From assembly GCA_964017145.1 (NCBI GenBank), contig OZ024847.1, positions 1,612,001 to 1,676,000 on the forward strand: a DNA stretch of 64,000 bases, read 5' to 3'. Position numbers and translations under genes: made by a program. The notes under the pieces were generated by a model that was given only the letters and a program-made list of their open reading frames with translations, ran no database searches and had not been told where the DNA came from. Source of the DNA: Agrocybe praecox (lineage: Eukaryota; Basidiomycota; Agaricomycetes; Agaricales; Agrocybaceae). Positions 25,001 through 35,698 of the stretch are shown here, in pieces; positions within the stretch are counted from its first letter, which is position 1, and each line of letters starts with the position of its first letter.

Positions 25001-25189
25001 CAAAATCGAACACAAGGTGCTATAGTCAAGGTGAAAGATATTCGCCAAAGCTGTATGCTTTTTCCTATTTTTCCTTCTCTCAAAGAAAATATCCCAGAAA
25101 GCTGGAGTCCTTTCACTGTACTTGACGAAGGATCATCTTTTTTAGTCAATAATTGGCTAAGTAAATACTCATATCAGACTATTTATTAA
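22084..25189 (+). pseudogene. Plavaka-family transposase, disabled
   Basis: The N-terminus has a C2H2-like finger (CHKFFRTIGSMQSHLSTARS). The body has the segments VVEKLGLSYRNVRALHQKL (22739 on), YTDSTKGTQVYSEMWTGKWW, GGTIAPVIIATDKTQLTQFS, FHESMKMVLQPLINAGKIGV and PHKFYEYCMGYDV. It continues with DIHKSMTPDVLHQLYQGIFK and HSLIHYVESIKHFGTTDNYN-TEMFERLHIDFAKHGWRASN. This order fits the Plavaka transposases of fungal DNA transposons. GT-AG introns lie at 22686-22738, about 23036-23083 and about 24753-24804. Three lesions are visible: a 1-nt loss near 22670 (the IPEVVEK frame is offset from AFDSYW), a frame shift near 23510, and TGA 24878-24880. It ends at TAA 25187-25189. Confidence 0.85.
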
Positions 25190-25760
25190 TTATATAGTCT
25201 GCAAAATGAATATATTTAATTTTTTAACTTTATAATTATAATAACAACTCTAAAAGCATTAACAGTGTACCAGAGATCTGCAAAGCTTTTTATATATAAT
25301 GCGCAAGACCAAAGCTGTGCAGAGTCTTACAGAGCTCCTCAGAGTTGCATATTGCCTTTAGCAGAATTGTATTTGTCCAAAGCTTTTTTAGAGCAAAAGT
25401 CATTTTCCTGATGTGCTTAAGTCAATCAGTCATCCTACCACTTAAGTCAATGTTTTTACCCATGTCAAAGTTGGTTAACCAACCCCACTAGCCAACCCCA
25501 CCACTCAACTCAACCCCCTTACCCAAGTTAAAGTTGGTTGACCAACCTCTTTCCCAAGTCAATCAGTCACCCTACTGCTCAAGGTAACTCTTTTACCCAA
25601 GCTGATCAGTCAACCTCATACCAAAGTCAAAGTCAATTGACTGACTCCTTTGTCCAAGTCAACCTTTTTATGCATAGTGGCTTACTACTTCAACCCTTCT
25701 ACTTACCTCTCTGCTTACTCTGATCCATTATAGCATTTTGAATCAGGTCAATGCTCCTTC
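25190..25760. repeat. AT-rich then CAA/CCC-rich low-complexity stretch
   Basis: From about 25430 to 25700 the sequence is built of loosely repeated words such as CCCAAGTCAAAGT and CAACCCCAC, an irregular simple repeat. Bases 25190-25430 are AT-rich and may contain the right end of the Plavaka element. No gene seen. Confidence 0.5.
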
Positions 25761-25820
25761 ATAGTAGTACAAAATGCCCTGCACAGCCCTCAATATACAA
25801 GGTACATGTGTACCAAACAC

Positions 25821-26145
25821 ACCATAGTATAGCTTATATACATGCCTGCTATCACACAAAAGATGACCCCAAACAAATCTCTAACACCCACAATACAACC
25901 AAAATGGTAGCCCCAATATGCAGGGAAAGTACTCTAAAAATAGCCAGGACCACATCCCAGATCTGTCCCAAAGGACCCCTAAAAACACCATAGTATAGCT
26001 TATATACATGCCTACTATCACACAAAAGATGACCCCAAACACATCTCAAACACCCACAATACAACCAAAATGGTAGCCCCAATATGCAGGGAAAGTATCC
26101 TAAAAATAGCCAGGACCATATCCCAGATCTGTCCCAGAGGACCCC
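25821..26145 (+). repeat. 166-bp tandem duplication (two units)
   Basis: The unit starting ACCATAGTATAGCTTATATA at 25821 recurs at 25987. The copies are near-identical over about 160 bases, including TGGTAGCCCCAATATGCAGG. Not coding. Confidence 0.9.
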
Positions 26146-26486
26146 TGGAACCAGCCTCCATTCAGAAAAATCTCCCTAGTAACAGGAAAGATCCATGTCA
26201 CAACGCCATCAGAACGCTGAGAGAAAAGAACAGCCAGTCTTTCTTTCCTTTTTGTTTCTTTCCTTGGACCCCCTTTTAGGTTGCAATAACGAGTTGAATT
26301 GTGTAGCCTAGAAGGTACATATTATGGGGCCACTGAAGTGGTATTTTGAATGCTCAATCTCATCATTTATTTTACTCACAAAATTCACAGTGCATTCCAT
26401 CGAACTCATCCACTGCGGTGGATCACCCTACACTTGCATGCCTCTCATACAACCTTTGTTGCTCGTTCGTTGCTTCACCTATAGCA
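26146..26486. other. No gene seen
   Basis: Unique-looking sequence with no ORF, splice pattern or repeat that I can support. Confidence 0.4.
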
Positions 26487-27367
26487 GTCAGTTGATGTCT
26501 TCATATGTGGTGGCTGCCAAACTATAAGCATGTATCCAGAATGATGCTTGCCAGGATTGCCAGTTGCCAGTCTGACGTCATGTAGATGTCTATTATCATG
26601 TGATAGTCATGTGATTAAGTGCACAGCCACCTGTAGTCATGTGAAAGTCATGTGATCTGGTGCACAGCCACCAAAAATTAAAGTTGTAGAGAAAATTTCA
26701 AAAGTTATACTAAATATTTTTTATTACATAATCATTAATGGTTCAGCCACAAAACACAAAATATTTGTGGAAAGCCAAATACAAATCAAAATCAAAATCA
26801 AAATATTTATAGCAAGCTAAAAATAAATTCTAAAATCATCAAAAAATATGGCCCATACTATTTTAGGTTAGATCTATCAAATATATAAAGTGCTTTAAAA
26901 ATAGATCAGTCTAAAAATAAGTCTGTTTTAAAAATAGATTTGCTCTTATTTGGTCTTGTCTTAGTTGCCATCATTAGTTGCTATCATTATGCATTGATGC
27001 TCCTTTACGCAAAATCCTCAAAGTCCAAAGTTCACTTGCTATATTAAGGTATTTGATTGTGACATCACTTAAGTCCCAAGTTGTTTGGTGTTTGGGTGTG
27101 TTGGTGGCTGATCATTACTAATTTATTATTTGTTCATATTTGAGGCCATAAAATTGTGGCAGTGGACCCTGAATATGTAAATAGAGGCAAGCAAAAAGTC
27201 ATGCTTTTGTATTTTGATGCAATCAGTAACAACCAGTCACAATATATGACCAGCCAAGAATATAGGCAGTTAAACAGATAAGCCTGGCAACTACCAGGCC
27301 TAGCAGGTACCATTCTGGATACATGCCTATAGTTTGGCAACTACCATAATTTCATGTCATGAAATGA
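26487..27367. mobile_element. MITE-like element A (about 0.9 kb) with long imperfect inverted ends
   Basis: The left end (TGCCAAACTATAAGCATGTA at about 26515) and the right end (reverse complement of about 27290-27345) pair over some 60 bases. Pairing includes TTGCCAAACTATA and GCATGTATCCAGAATG. The AT-rich interior contains CTAAATATTTTTTATTACAT, shared with the two elements at 59-61 kb. It has no coding capacity. The outermost bases are uncertain because the flanks are only partly alignable, and no clean target duplication was found. Confidence 0.75.
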
Positions 27368-28340
27368 CTTCCGTGGCTGGTTGCTTGCTTTTTACTGTTT
27401 CAACAACTAGCTGAGTACGTTTTCAGAGGCTGATGAGGGGCTGATACCAGAGGTGGTTGCGAAGATGGCAGCATCATTTGGTTTTACTTGTGTTTTCGCG
27501 AGGTGAGAGAGATACTAGATAATAGTAAGTACACTTGTTTTTTGCATGTAATAGTACTATGCTCTATAATATAATGATTTTTACTACTCCTATCTTGATG
27601 TGGGCGCAAAATGTGAGGGCAAATCAAAAAATTCAAGAAGACCATAGAAGGAAATTGCATGTTGCTGCATCTGCATTGGCCGACAGAGCAGCAAAATAAT
27701 TTAAGTCCTGACTTAGTCTTGACTCAACCCTTGCTTCAGAATGGTTCAAGTCGCGAGGTTTAAACTTATTTTCTTTTGACGTTTTTGAAACTGTCTCCAA
27801 CCAGGCTTAAACAAATCTGATCTCTGATGGGACCCAGATTTGTTTAAACACGTGAGCCGCCTGTGTATGGCCAGAGATAGTATATAAATGCCGTTATGTC
27901 GTGTCAATATATGGACACATGTAATGACACGTGCTTTATATGATTATCCCATATGGGGACACTCAGTGGAAAGTTTATTTTCGGAAAATCCTATTTACAC
28001 TTTGAAATTGGCGCCCATTTTGCATCTGATCTGTGTTTTCGTATTTTTATGCTCACGGTCCAGCCTCTCAAATGTGTATTTACTCGACATATACCTGTAA
28101 TCATGGCAGGACGATTGCCAGAAGCTCATTAAAGCTTGTGTCAGTGGATAACGTGCAAATATGATCTAGCTGTCCCTGGGGACTGATGCTTTAAGAGTAT
28201 ATATTAGAGTCATAGCTACTTAGAAGTTATCATCCACTGGATTAGACGTAAATTAGTAAGAAACATAAGTATTATAGACCATAAATAGATATCATATAAT
28301 GACGATGTAATATATGTCAATTAAACTTTCAAGCTTTCTG
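27368..28340. other. Sparse region, doubtful exons only
   Basis: A short open piece at about 27425-27500 (LIPEVVAKMAASFGFTCVFA) ends at a GT splice-like site, and a 33-codon ORF starts at 27598. Neither can be joined into a convincing gene. The rest is AT-rich with no signal. Confidence 0.25.
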
Positions 28341-28359
28341 GCCCTCCAAAAGAAGTCAC

Positions 28360-28672
28360 CATGGGTGCCTCTGCATTCCCCTTATCAGTTCAACTCATCT
28401 ACAACTTCTGTAAGTCCCCTCACTCTGTAATTTCTGCTCTGGAAACATGACTGACACATTCAGAGAGTGCATCATACACCAAAATGCAAATCACCATCAG
28501 GCGCCTCAAAATGACCTTGGCAAACGACACTTCCCAGCACCAAACGGACCTAACATCCATGTATCGCTGACTCCATGCAAACATCAAAGTGATCCAGAGA
28601 GCTGTCGAGTGTTGTGCGGGTGGCAGAGGAACATTGGATGGAAGAACCATCATGTTAACGTAAGTAATTGGT
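28360..28672 (+). pseudogene. Unrecognised gene fragment
   Basis: ATG 28360 opens a short exon (MGASAFPLSVQLIYNF) ending at a GTAAGT donor. The next open piece (KMQITIRRLKMTLANDTSQH, then after a TGA LHANIKVIQRAVECCAGGRG) ends at another GTAAGT. The pieces do not join without a stop. Family unknown. Confidence 0.25.
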
Positions 28673-28837
28673 TATCTGGTCATTGTTCATTGTTCAGCAG
28701 ATTTTCAGCTGCAGATTTCATCGTAATGAGGAAGAAAATAGGGAATCACTAACAGCGTGGCAAACATGAAATCTGGGAACGACAGACGATGAGGAGATAA
28801 ATGTATATTCATAGTGTTCAATTAAGGATATGTTTTT

Positions 28838-29142
28838 GTCAATACATTCTCAACGTGAATGGTATACCCCAACCGAATTATTCCAATGTTACAGCAAAGG
28901 TGGACTTTATATCACAAAATGATGCTTATATTCTAAACTAAAATCTATACAGTATGCCTAAACCATTGAAAATGTTATTATATGGGAGAAATGAACCTTC
29001 TCCTTCACGATGGTCCCTGTATTCTAGCCTATATAATATATTGTACTGCCGATACATTCACACTGTGAAAGGTATACCTCAACCAAATAAAAGCTGTTAT
29101 TACAGTAAGGGTGGACCTTATGATGGTGCGTATATTCTATAC
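28838..29142 (+). repeat. Diverged direct repeat, about 95 bp
   Basis: The segment at 28838-28939 (GGTATACCCCAACCGAAT) recurs at 29049-29142 (GGTATACCTCAACCAAAT), roughly 75-80% alike by eye, about 211 bases apart. No ORF. Confidence 0.6.
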
Positions 29143-29313
29143 AATGATCCATGCATAGAATAACATAACAAGAGCCGCATGACCGGCTCAGGATGAATTA
29201 AAGCCGCAAAGGTCAAAACACTCACAAGCAATCCGGGTAATGAACCATAGAGTTTTTCACATTCCATTTATCAGGTAAAAACGATACCTTATTACATAAG
29301 GTCTTGTAAAATA

Positions 29314-29447
29314 GAGGCAAGCAAACAGTTATGTGCATAGATTTTGATGCCATCAATAGCAGGCACATGACTATAGTCACAATAGGTCACATCAGGTCAC
29401 AATAGGCCAGCCAGAGGGCTTGGGAAGTGGCCAGTGGGGATGCATAA
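29314..29447. repeat. Fragment of the MITE-like family
   Basis: GAGGCAAGCAAACAGTTATG, GATTTTGATGCCATCAATAG and CACATGACTATAGTCACAAT match the right part of the element at 60215-61113. Only this end is present, and it abuts a LINE fragment. Confidence 0.7.
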
Positions 29448-30280
29448 CCCTTAACTGGTAACTACCAGTGCTTCATGCATAAATTTGACAGTAGAGGCTG
29501 CCATGCTTGTCTTGAGTCCCTTAGTCCACCCGGTGTGAATCAGATGGGTAAGGTACAGCCCTGCATCTTCGGTTGAGCGCTGCCGCACTCCACCAACTTG
29601 ATTAGGATGGACTAGATCATGTTTGATCATGTCATATTGAAGATGATTCGAAATCATCTTCCCAATGAGTTTCCCTGTGGTATTCAGCAGCACTATGGAC
29701 CGAAATGCCTTAGGGTCAGAGTAGGTAGGTTTGCCTGGCTTGGGTATGATAACCAAAGTGGACTCCTTAAAGTGTCTCGGCCAATGGCCCACACGAATGC
29801 AGGCATTGGCGAGATTGATAAGAATCGGCCATGACACGTGGTCTGGGCCAGGGGAAGACAGACTTGAACAGGACGCGAGCGCCTCTTCAAGTTCTAACTT
29901 GGAAAATAGGGGCCAGTCCCTCTCCTGCAGGGTAGGGAGGGGGTCTAGTAATGTCAAGCCTACAGCTCAGCCAGAGGCCAAGTTTTAGGTGTTATGGAGG
30001 GCATCCCATAGGGAGTCCATTCTGTGGCACGGCCTTCCTTGGTATTGGATGGCCTCACATGCTGGTAGTTTGCACTGTTTGACCCACTCCATTAGGTCCC
30101 ATAGGCATCTGTTGGTTTGAGAAATCTTGAAAATGTGATTCTTGAAATACTCGGTTTTGGTTTGCTTTATGACTTTCTGGAAGGCTTTCAACTTCTCGTC
30201 GGTTTTGTCCATACAATATGTGTCAAGCAAAGTTTTACACTTGTCATTCTACCATGGCTTCAAGTGTTTTGTGATTCGGT
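29448..30280 (-). pseudogene. LINE fragment: endonuclease end and RT N-terminal part
   Basis: On the minus strand, ITKHLKPW (about 30240-30280) precedes a linker (DKTDEKLKAFQKVIKQTKTE, WDLMEWVKQ) and RT blocks (SLSSPGPDHVSWPIL, STLVIIPKPGKPTYSDPKAF, LLNTTGKLIGKMISNHLQYD, HPNQVGGVRQRSTEDAGLYL). It aligns with ORF2 of the longer copy at 47-50 kb but is more diverged and contains stops (near 29985). It is cut off at 29448. Confidence 0.85.
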
Positions 30281-30694
30281 GATGTGCGAACGACGAGCTG
30301 AGTGCAGGAGAAAGAGAGAGGATCGAAGCGCGAGCTAAACAAAACAAAACAAAGGAACACTCAGGAATCGTCGTGAGGTGCTCTGAGGTTGCGAGACAAG
30401 GTTCGGGCTGCGTCCCAGCAGAGGTGAATACGTTCACACGAGGTTCGAGGTGTTGCCGAGAGATCGAGACGAACGAGAGGTGTTCGAGGGAGCGAGATGA
30501 CGATGAGTACGATGCCGAGTGCGAAGGAGACGTTACATGGAACGTCGGAGACGAAATACGAGTGCGTAGACGATATACGCAACGAGACGAGACGATGTTA
30601 CGAAGTACGAGACGAGATACGAGTGATACGAGGGGTTCCGAGTCGAGACTGAGGGTGAACTGAGCTGAAGAGAGTGGGGAATGTAACTTTCTCA
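30281..30694. other. Orphan purine-rich segment between two LINE pieces
   Basis: GA/CG-rich sequence with many words like CGAGACGAGATACGAG. It ends AAGAGAGTGGGGAATGTAAC, which resembles a retroelement polypurine tract followed by an LTR start. Its flanks are LINE sequence on both sides. It may be a trace of another LTR element. Not coding. Confidence 0.35.
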
Positions 30695-30799
30695 GCGTAA
30701 GGCGGCACTTTGGATCACAGGCGCATTTCGCACCTCCCCGGCCTCATCCCCGTCCACCTCCATCTGAAGAAACTTGGCGGTCGGTCTAACTACCGAGCC
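30695..30799 (+). pseudogene. LINE RT thumb fragment, plus strand
   Basis: About 100 bases match the ORF2 segment RKAALWITGAFR to GGRSNYRA of the other copies. The fragment is cut by the poly(A) end of the opposite-strand LINE, which begins at 30800. Confidence 0.8.
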
Positions 30800-31636
30800 T
30801 TTTTTTTTTTTTTTTTAATCAAAGGACCGAAGTCCCACTTGTATTCCGGTGCGCGATTGCAGTCCGGTCCCTACGTTACATACATGAGCATGCTAAGCAA
30901 GATTTTAATACTACGCTACGTCTGCGAGGGCGGGCAGAGGCCCGCCAAGATGGCAGACCGCCGTTAGGCGGTCGGATTGTTGCTGGTTCGACGGCGCTTG
31001 CGCCGTCGCAAGCGAGTAAGCATTGTGGCCGGGCATCGAGCCCAACCCACAGTTCACACCCCGCCCAGTCCACAGTCCCCCCACGTTCCAAGTCGCATCG
31101 CTGCTTCCGCTTAGCCCGAGTGCCCCCGAAGGGTCAAGCCGAAGCCCACAAACCCAGGTACCCACTGAAGGGCCCCCAACGCCCCCGCAGGGTCAGGACG
31201 AGTCCCACAAGTTGGAGTACTAGAGCGCGCGCCATTGTAATGGCAGAGATTCCGCAGTCCGAGAAGAGCATGTCCCGCAGGCCGAGCAAGAGCCCAACCT
31301 GCTTATCCAACCCCTGTGGGTCGCCTGAACGCAAACGCTGAGTCGTTGTTGTCCAGGAACTTGATCAGATGCACCAGGAGTTCCGGTGACCGACCGTCTT
31401 GCTCGCGTGTATGTTTAGTACACACTTGCAATATATGTGCGCGTGTCTGCAGGTGGTGGCCGCATTCGCATGCATGGGGTTCTTGAATGTTAAAGCGCTG
31501 GTAATAAGCGCCAATGGGTGCGTGATTGAGAATGCATCTGTTCATCCTCGCGACGAGCATTACGAGCTCGCCTTTCACTTCGCGGAGCCACGTACCTTCA
31601 TTGAGGTACGTTGGTTCGAGTAAATCCCCGGCGAGA
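30800..31636 (-). mobile_element. LINE copy b, 3' part (RNase H tail, zinc finger, 3' UTR, poly(A))
   Basis: On the minus strand the ORF2 end reads GDLLEPTYLNEGTWLREVK, CECGHHLQTRAHILQVCTKH (C-terminal zinc-binding motif), HLIKFLDNNDSAFAFRRPTG, then a stop at 31303-31305. A roughly 480-base 3' UTR follows, ending ...CCTTTGATT and a poly(A) run (poly-T on the plus strand, 30800-30816). The 5' continuation of the same copy is at 46969-50811, on the other side of the long-TIR element. Confidence 0.9.
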
Positions 31637-32261
31637 CAGCCTTGTCTGCTATATTGATGTATCAATCCTGGCAATTTGGCCATTTGGTGATACATCATAC
31701 AGGGCAGTTGCCCACACCGGCAATATGCACAAGTGTGCCATAGGCGAAGAGCAGTTGGTCTTGCCAAACATTTATAAACAATGCTGTTTTTTTATGTTTT
31801 CGGACAGTAATTAAGCTCTGCAGGCGTAGTGGTTATGTTTTTTGTTGCGATATGTCAGATTTATGTTATATATATATATTATGATTTTTTGACACCCTTT
31901 GCGCACCTAAAAATGGATGGGACGGGATGGATTAAAAAACATAAAAGTGGATGACATGTTATTTATAGACGGACACAGGAAACAGTGTCCCCGAAGTGCC
32001 TGAAGCTGTAATTAGGCTCCTGCGCTTCGTTGGGCATCGTTTGGGGCGCTAAAAAAGCGTAGATATAATGTAGGAATATGTTTTGGTTTTTGGGGGCGCT
32101 TTGCGCCATCAAAAGAGGACGGTATAGGATGGATCGCAAAACATAAAACCGGATGACGTGTTATTTTTAGCATGCTTTGATCATTTCGGGCGTTGCGCTA
32201 TTTTTATTCTATATTCGTACACTGCCGGGGTGCTCACATGAGGAGGACACAGGTAAATACC
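31637..32261 (+). repeat. Left terminal inverted repeat of the long-TIR element (outer part)
   Basis: The stretch from TGATGTATCAATCCTGGCAA (31655) to about 32210 is the near-perfect reverse complement of about 46400-46950. The repeat resumes beyond the Gypsy insert at 43700-43860, where CCCAATTCGGCAATTA pairs with sequence near 46270. Confidence 0.95.
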
Positions 32262-32722
32262 TGTGAGGTGTGAGGACCTTACAGTCTCTCGTAAGACGGA
32301 CGAAAGGGCTGAACGTTAGGTGTGAGGACCTTACAGTCTCTCGTAAGACGGACGAAAGGGCTGAACGTTAGGTGTAGAGACCTTACGCCGAGCGTATAGT
32401 CGAGTTCGTGTTAGGAAGAGCTGTGGTAGGACTCCGCAACGAAGTCCTGTGACAGCAACCGTCTCCGAATACGGACACGGCGGTTCTTCGCTCTCGGACT
32501 ACACCCAATTCTCGGAGAAGGGACGTCGTTAATAGGACGTATCCTTCACACCGAGGGTTGTGCTCGTAGGTTCGGGAAGAAAGGGAAGTTGTTTTATTTT
32601 TAGTAATACGTTGTAGTAAACATAACGAGGTGTAAACAAATATATACAACTTATTGATGGGATAAACGAATGACTCCTGTCATGATAAGGGAATGGATAG
32701 TGTAATGAATATACCTCTTACA
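32262..32722 (-). repeat. 3' LTR of Gypsy element 1 (461 bp)
   Basis: It matches the 5' LTR except for an extra 52-bp tandem copy (period from 32267 to 32319, GGTGTGAGGACCTTACAG...) and a GACG/GACA difference. An 88-codon ORF inside both LTRs is repeated because the LTR is, and is not taken as a gene. Confidence 0.97.
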
Positions 32723-32745
32723 TAGCCCCCCCACTCTCCATGACC
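32723..32745 (-). other. Polypurine tract of Gypsy element 1
   Basis: On the minus strand GGAGAGTGGGGGGGCTA lies immediately 5' of the 3' LTR. This is the expected position of the plus-strand DNA primer site. Confidence 0.8.
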
Positions 32746-32747
32746 GT

Positions 32748-35274
32748 TCAGAGGCGACGCCATTCGGGGATCGCGAGATGAGACAATTTCATTCGATTCC
32801 AGTCGTTAGGCAAGCCATACTCTTCGATTAGTAGTCTGATTTCCTTGTTGGTGTCGTTGGAGGGCTTGAACGAGGGTTCCCACCTGTTCCATGGCCTCAT
32901 GAATCTGCCCCATTCGGTTTTTGAACGAACGGATGCTTCTCGTCGTTGTAATCCCTCCGCTATGTGTTGGAACATCCGATCTAAAAGGGGGGACCACTCT
33001 CCAGTCCACAATTCGCAGGATTCGGCGAGTATTTCGGGAGTAGGATAGGCCCATCTATCTGCTGTTCCGTTTATGCCAGGTACGTATCCCAGTAGAATGT
33101 CCTCTTCTTGGTCGCTAACAGTATCCCAGTGTATACCCATCGGGAATTCATAGTGAGAGTCGTTATCTCCTTTAAAATGGGCGGTTACTCGAATCGAAGG
33201 TCCGTATTGCATCCGGTGAACTAATTCGATTCCTCCGTAGTGACGAGTAAGCCAGCTATAAGGACCTCCCCGTTCGATAAAAGCTCGAGCGTGTGGTCGG
33301 GACAGTATTTCCGATACTCTGGCCTCGTATGCAGTGACAAATTCAGTAGGCGAACGAGCGGTGAATGGATCATCTCGGTATCCTCCGGCATAGAGATTCT
33401 TTAAACCTCGTCGTTCTAGCGAGGAGAGATTGTGAGGAGCAAACGATGAAAAATGCTCTACTTGAATTCCCAGGTGGAAATGGATGCCATGATGGACGGC
33501 GTAAGCTAACACATCCTTCAACGTTCTGATATTGTCGTTCGCGTTTACAGCTATCCTGAGCCGACCTTGGTCCCTCCAGTCCTCGATGATCAAGTACCCC
33601 TTTTCCAGGAGGTGAGTATTCCACCTTGGTCCCTCTACGTACTCTGTTGTCATTTCTGAGGTTCTCAGTGCTCTCGCTACAGCTTTACACGCGTTCCTGA
33701 ACAGGACGTCTCGTCGAGGGGGTAGTGAGTTTACGGGGGTCGGTCTGCGTCTAGGGGATCTTTCCCTCATCTCTGAGTTGGATCTCCGTGGTAGGTGTTC
33801 CGCTAAGTCATTACCCTCTACTGTCTCCGCACTGATAGTGGAGAGCCGGTCTAGCAAGGAGGGTGTTATCTCTCTCAAGGCGGAGTGGCCTTCGTAAACG
33901 TGAAATGGAGAGTTGTCGGTCAGGCGCTGCAAGAGGGAAGGCGGGTCCTGAATATCTAGTCGCATTCCCGTGTACGAGTCGAAAACCCGACCAGGTCTTG
34001 GGGCTAGCGAATGTTTGAATCGTTCGTGGATAGCTCTAACGGGATACATGTCCGAGCCCTGATATGTTGAGTTAGGATTATCGATATGGCCATCCCAAGG
34101 TGGGTTTGGCTTCTGTCGTGCACTCCATCGCCAAAAGATAGTGGCTACTTCGTCTTCTCCTGGCATCGCGGCCGTAGTAAAGTCGTATGTAACGAATAGG
34201 TGTTCGCGTAAGATTAGATCTTTAGGGAAAAGTTTCCTGGCTCCCCACCCGTAAAAGTCGATAATGTAACAAGGCGAGTCTTCTGTCCTGATCGATGTGG
34301 TTCCTACTAATTCTGGCTTTATAGGTTGGAGGTATTTGTCGTGAGATTCAGCCCATCTTTCTACCTTGCCTAGGTTGAAATTTCCTATGTCTAGGAGAGA
34401 GACTGCGTCCGGCTCTTCGTCCTCCAGGTTCGATGCCAGCAATCGAGGGTTTAGTCTAGCGAAACTAGGTCGATCTTCCCACTCTTTGGACCAATAGTAG
34501 AATAATGGGACTTTCTCCTTGATGTAGAAGGAGAACGCGATTTCTTGCCACTGTTCGCCCAAATTAACCACATAGCCTCGAAATTTGAACTGATGGTCGT
34601 CGATCTTCTTGACTAGGCCGGCTTCGTATCTGGACCACTTATTAAACGTTCTCACTCCCACTCCTCTGGCCCACCATATTATGAATCCTAGGCCGTCCAG
34701 GATTGTTCGTTTGATTCGGGCTCCTTCCACTATCGCACTTCTAGCACTCTCAAATCGAGCGAGATGTATGTCCATCGAGATTCCTAGGTCCGGTCGGGGA
34801 GTATCTGGGGCTAGAGTACCACTGGATAGGATGAGACTCAGTACTGACGAGGTATGATGTACCCAGTGTCGTAGGCGCCGTTGAGTGTAGTCTTCAAAAA
34901 AGTATTCCGATCCTACAGCGTGCAGCTCGACGGGTTCCGTCATTTGTAAAAAAACTGAAGTCGCAGTCTGAAAAGTACATCGTATTAGCAGCATACGACG
35001 AAGGGTTGGTCCGCGTTTGAGGTGGATCGGTTTCTACGGGAATAAATCCTCGCCAGTGGTGTTCCAACTCGTATTCATCTGCGTGTATGGCCCAATCGTG
35101 GTTCAGATATTCTCCTGCTCTTCCCATGGGTTGGTCGTTCGTCAGCTGCTCAAGCGTGGTGGATAGAAATTTGTAGGAGAGTGCATCAGGATCTCCATTG
35201 AGACCCACGAAGGAATTCCATCCGGGCCCCTGCATGCGCTGGGGAGGGAGTTTGTCTCGATTATCCCTGAACAT
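32748..35274 (-). CDS. Unknown third ORF of Gypsy element 1, spliced, 818 aa
   Basis: ATG 35272-35274 (MFRDNRDKLPPQRM) opens exon 1 (35038-35274). A 70-base intron (34968-35037) has donor GTAGAA, branch-like GCTAATAC and acceptor TTTTCAG. It joins exon 2 (34967-32748) in frame, and the stop is only 25 bases from the LTR. The protein is Trp/Arg/Glu-rich with no membrane segment, signal peptide or coiled coil seen by eye, so it does not look like an envelope. A disordered basic stretch (SEMRERSPRRRPTPVNSLPP) near residue 480 splits it into two globular halves. The second half has AYAVHHGIHFHLGI and WAYPTPEILAESCELW. It is open over 2.4 kb in a young element, suggesting selection. No family recognised. 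Confidence 0.75.
34968..35037 (-). other. Predicted intron in the third ORF
   Basis: GTAGAA...GCTAATAC...TTTTCAG on the minus strand, 70 bases, phase 0. Without splicing, exon 1 runs into a stop at 34894 and exon 2 lacks an ATG upstream of MTEPVEL. Confidence 0.65.
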
Positions 35275-35698
35275 TGTGACAGGTTTTCAGACCGAATGCA
35301 GTCTTTCCAACCTCCTACTTCGACGATCGAGTTTGAATGCAAACTCAATTGTTAACGAAGCGTCGTGAATGGGCGAATCCGAGTTGTGGTATCCGATTGA
35401 GGATTGAACGAAAGTTTGTCGCTCTTGTATTTGAAGCTTTCTCGGGCCAGATTTCTGGTCTGTGGAGATTTCTTGGCGGGAAATACGCTATTGGTTTCCC
35501 TCTTAGCGTTCGGATAGTTGGAATGGGTGAGTAAAAGGTAATAGGGAGAGAAGTAATGAACAAGGAAACGTGATTAAAAGTAAGGATTCTAAATTACTCG
35601 AGATATTTAACATTAATATAAAACCGAATATTGTAGGGATGATTATCAATTAGCAGGAGGACGATTCCGTTGCTAGAACGAGCACATTGGAAATTTGT
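35275..35698. other. Spacer between pol and the third ORF
   Basis: 424 bases with no sizeable ORF in the element's sense. It is long enough to hold an internal promoter for the third ORF, but no clear promoter motif was identified. Confidence 0.4.

Noticed and set aside
32383..32649. 88-residue ORF repeated at 43355-43621
   Set aside because: It is identical only because it lies in the two LTRs of one element. It has no start context or known domain and is antisense-neutral LTR sequence.
32748..35274. Retroviral-type envelope gene
   Set aside because: The position would fit, but no signal peptide, membrane segment or cleavage motif is visible.
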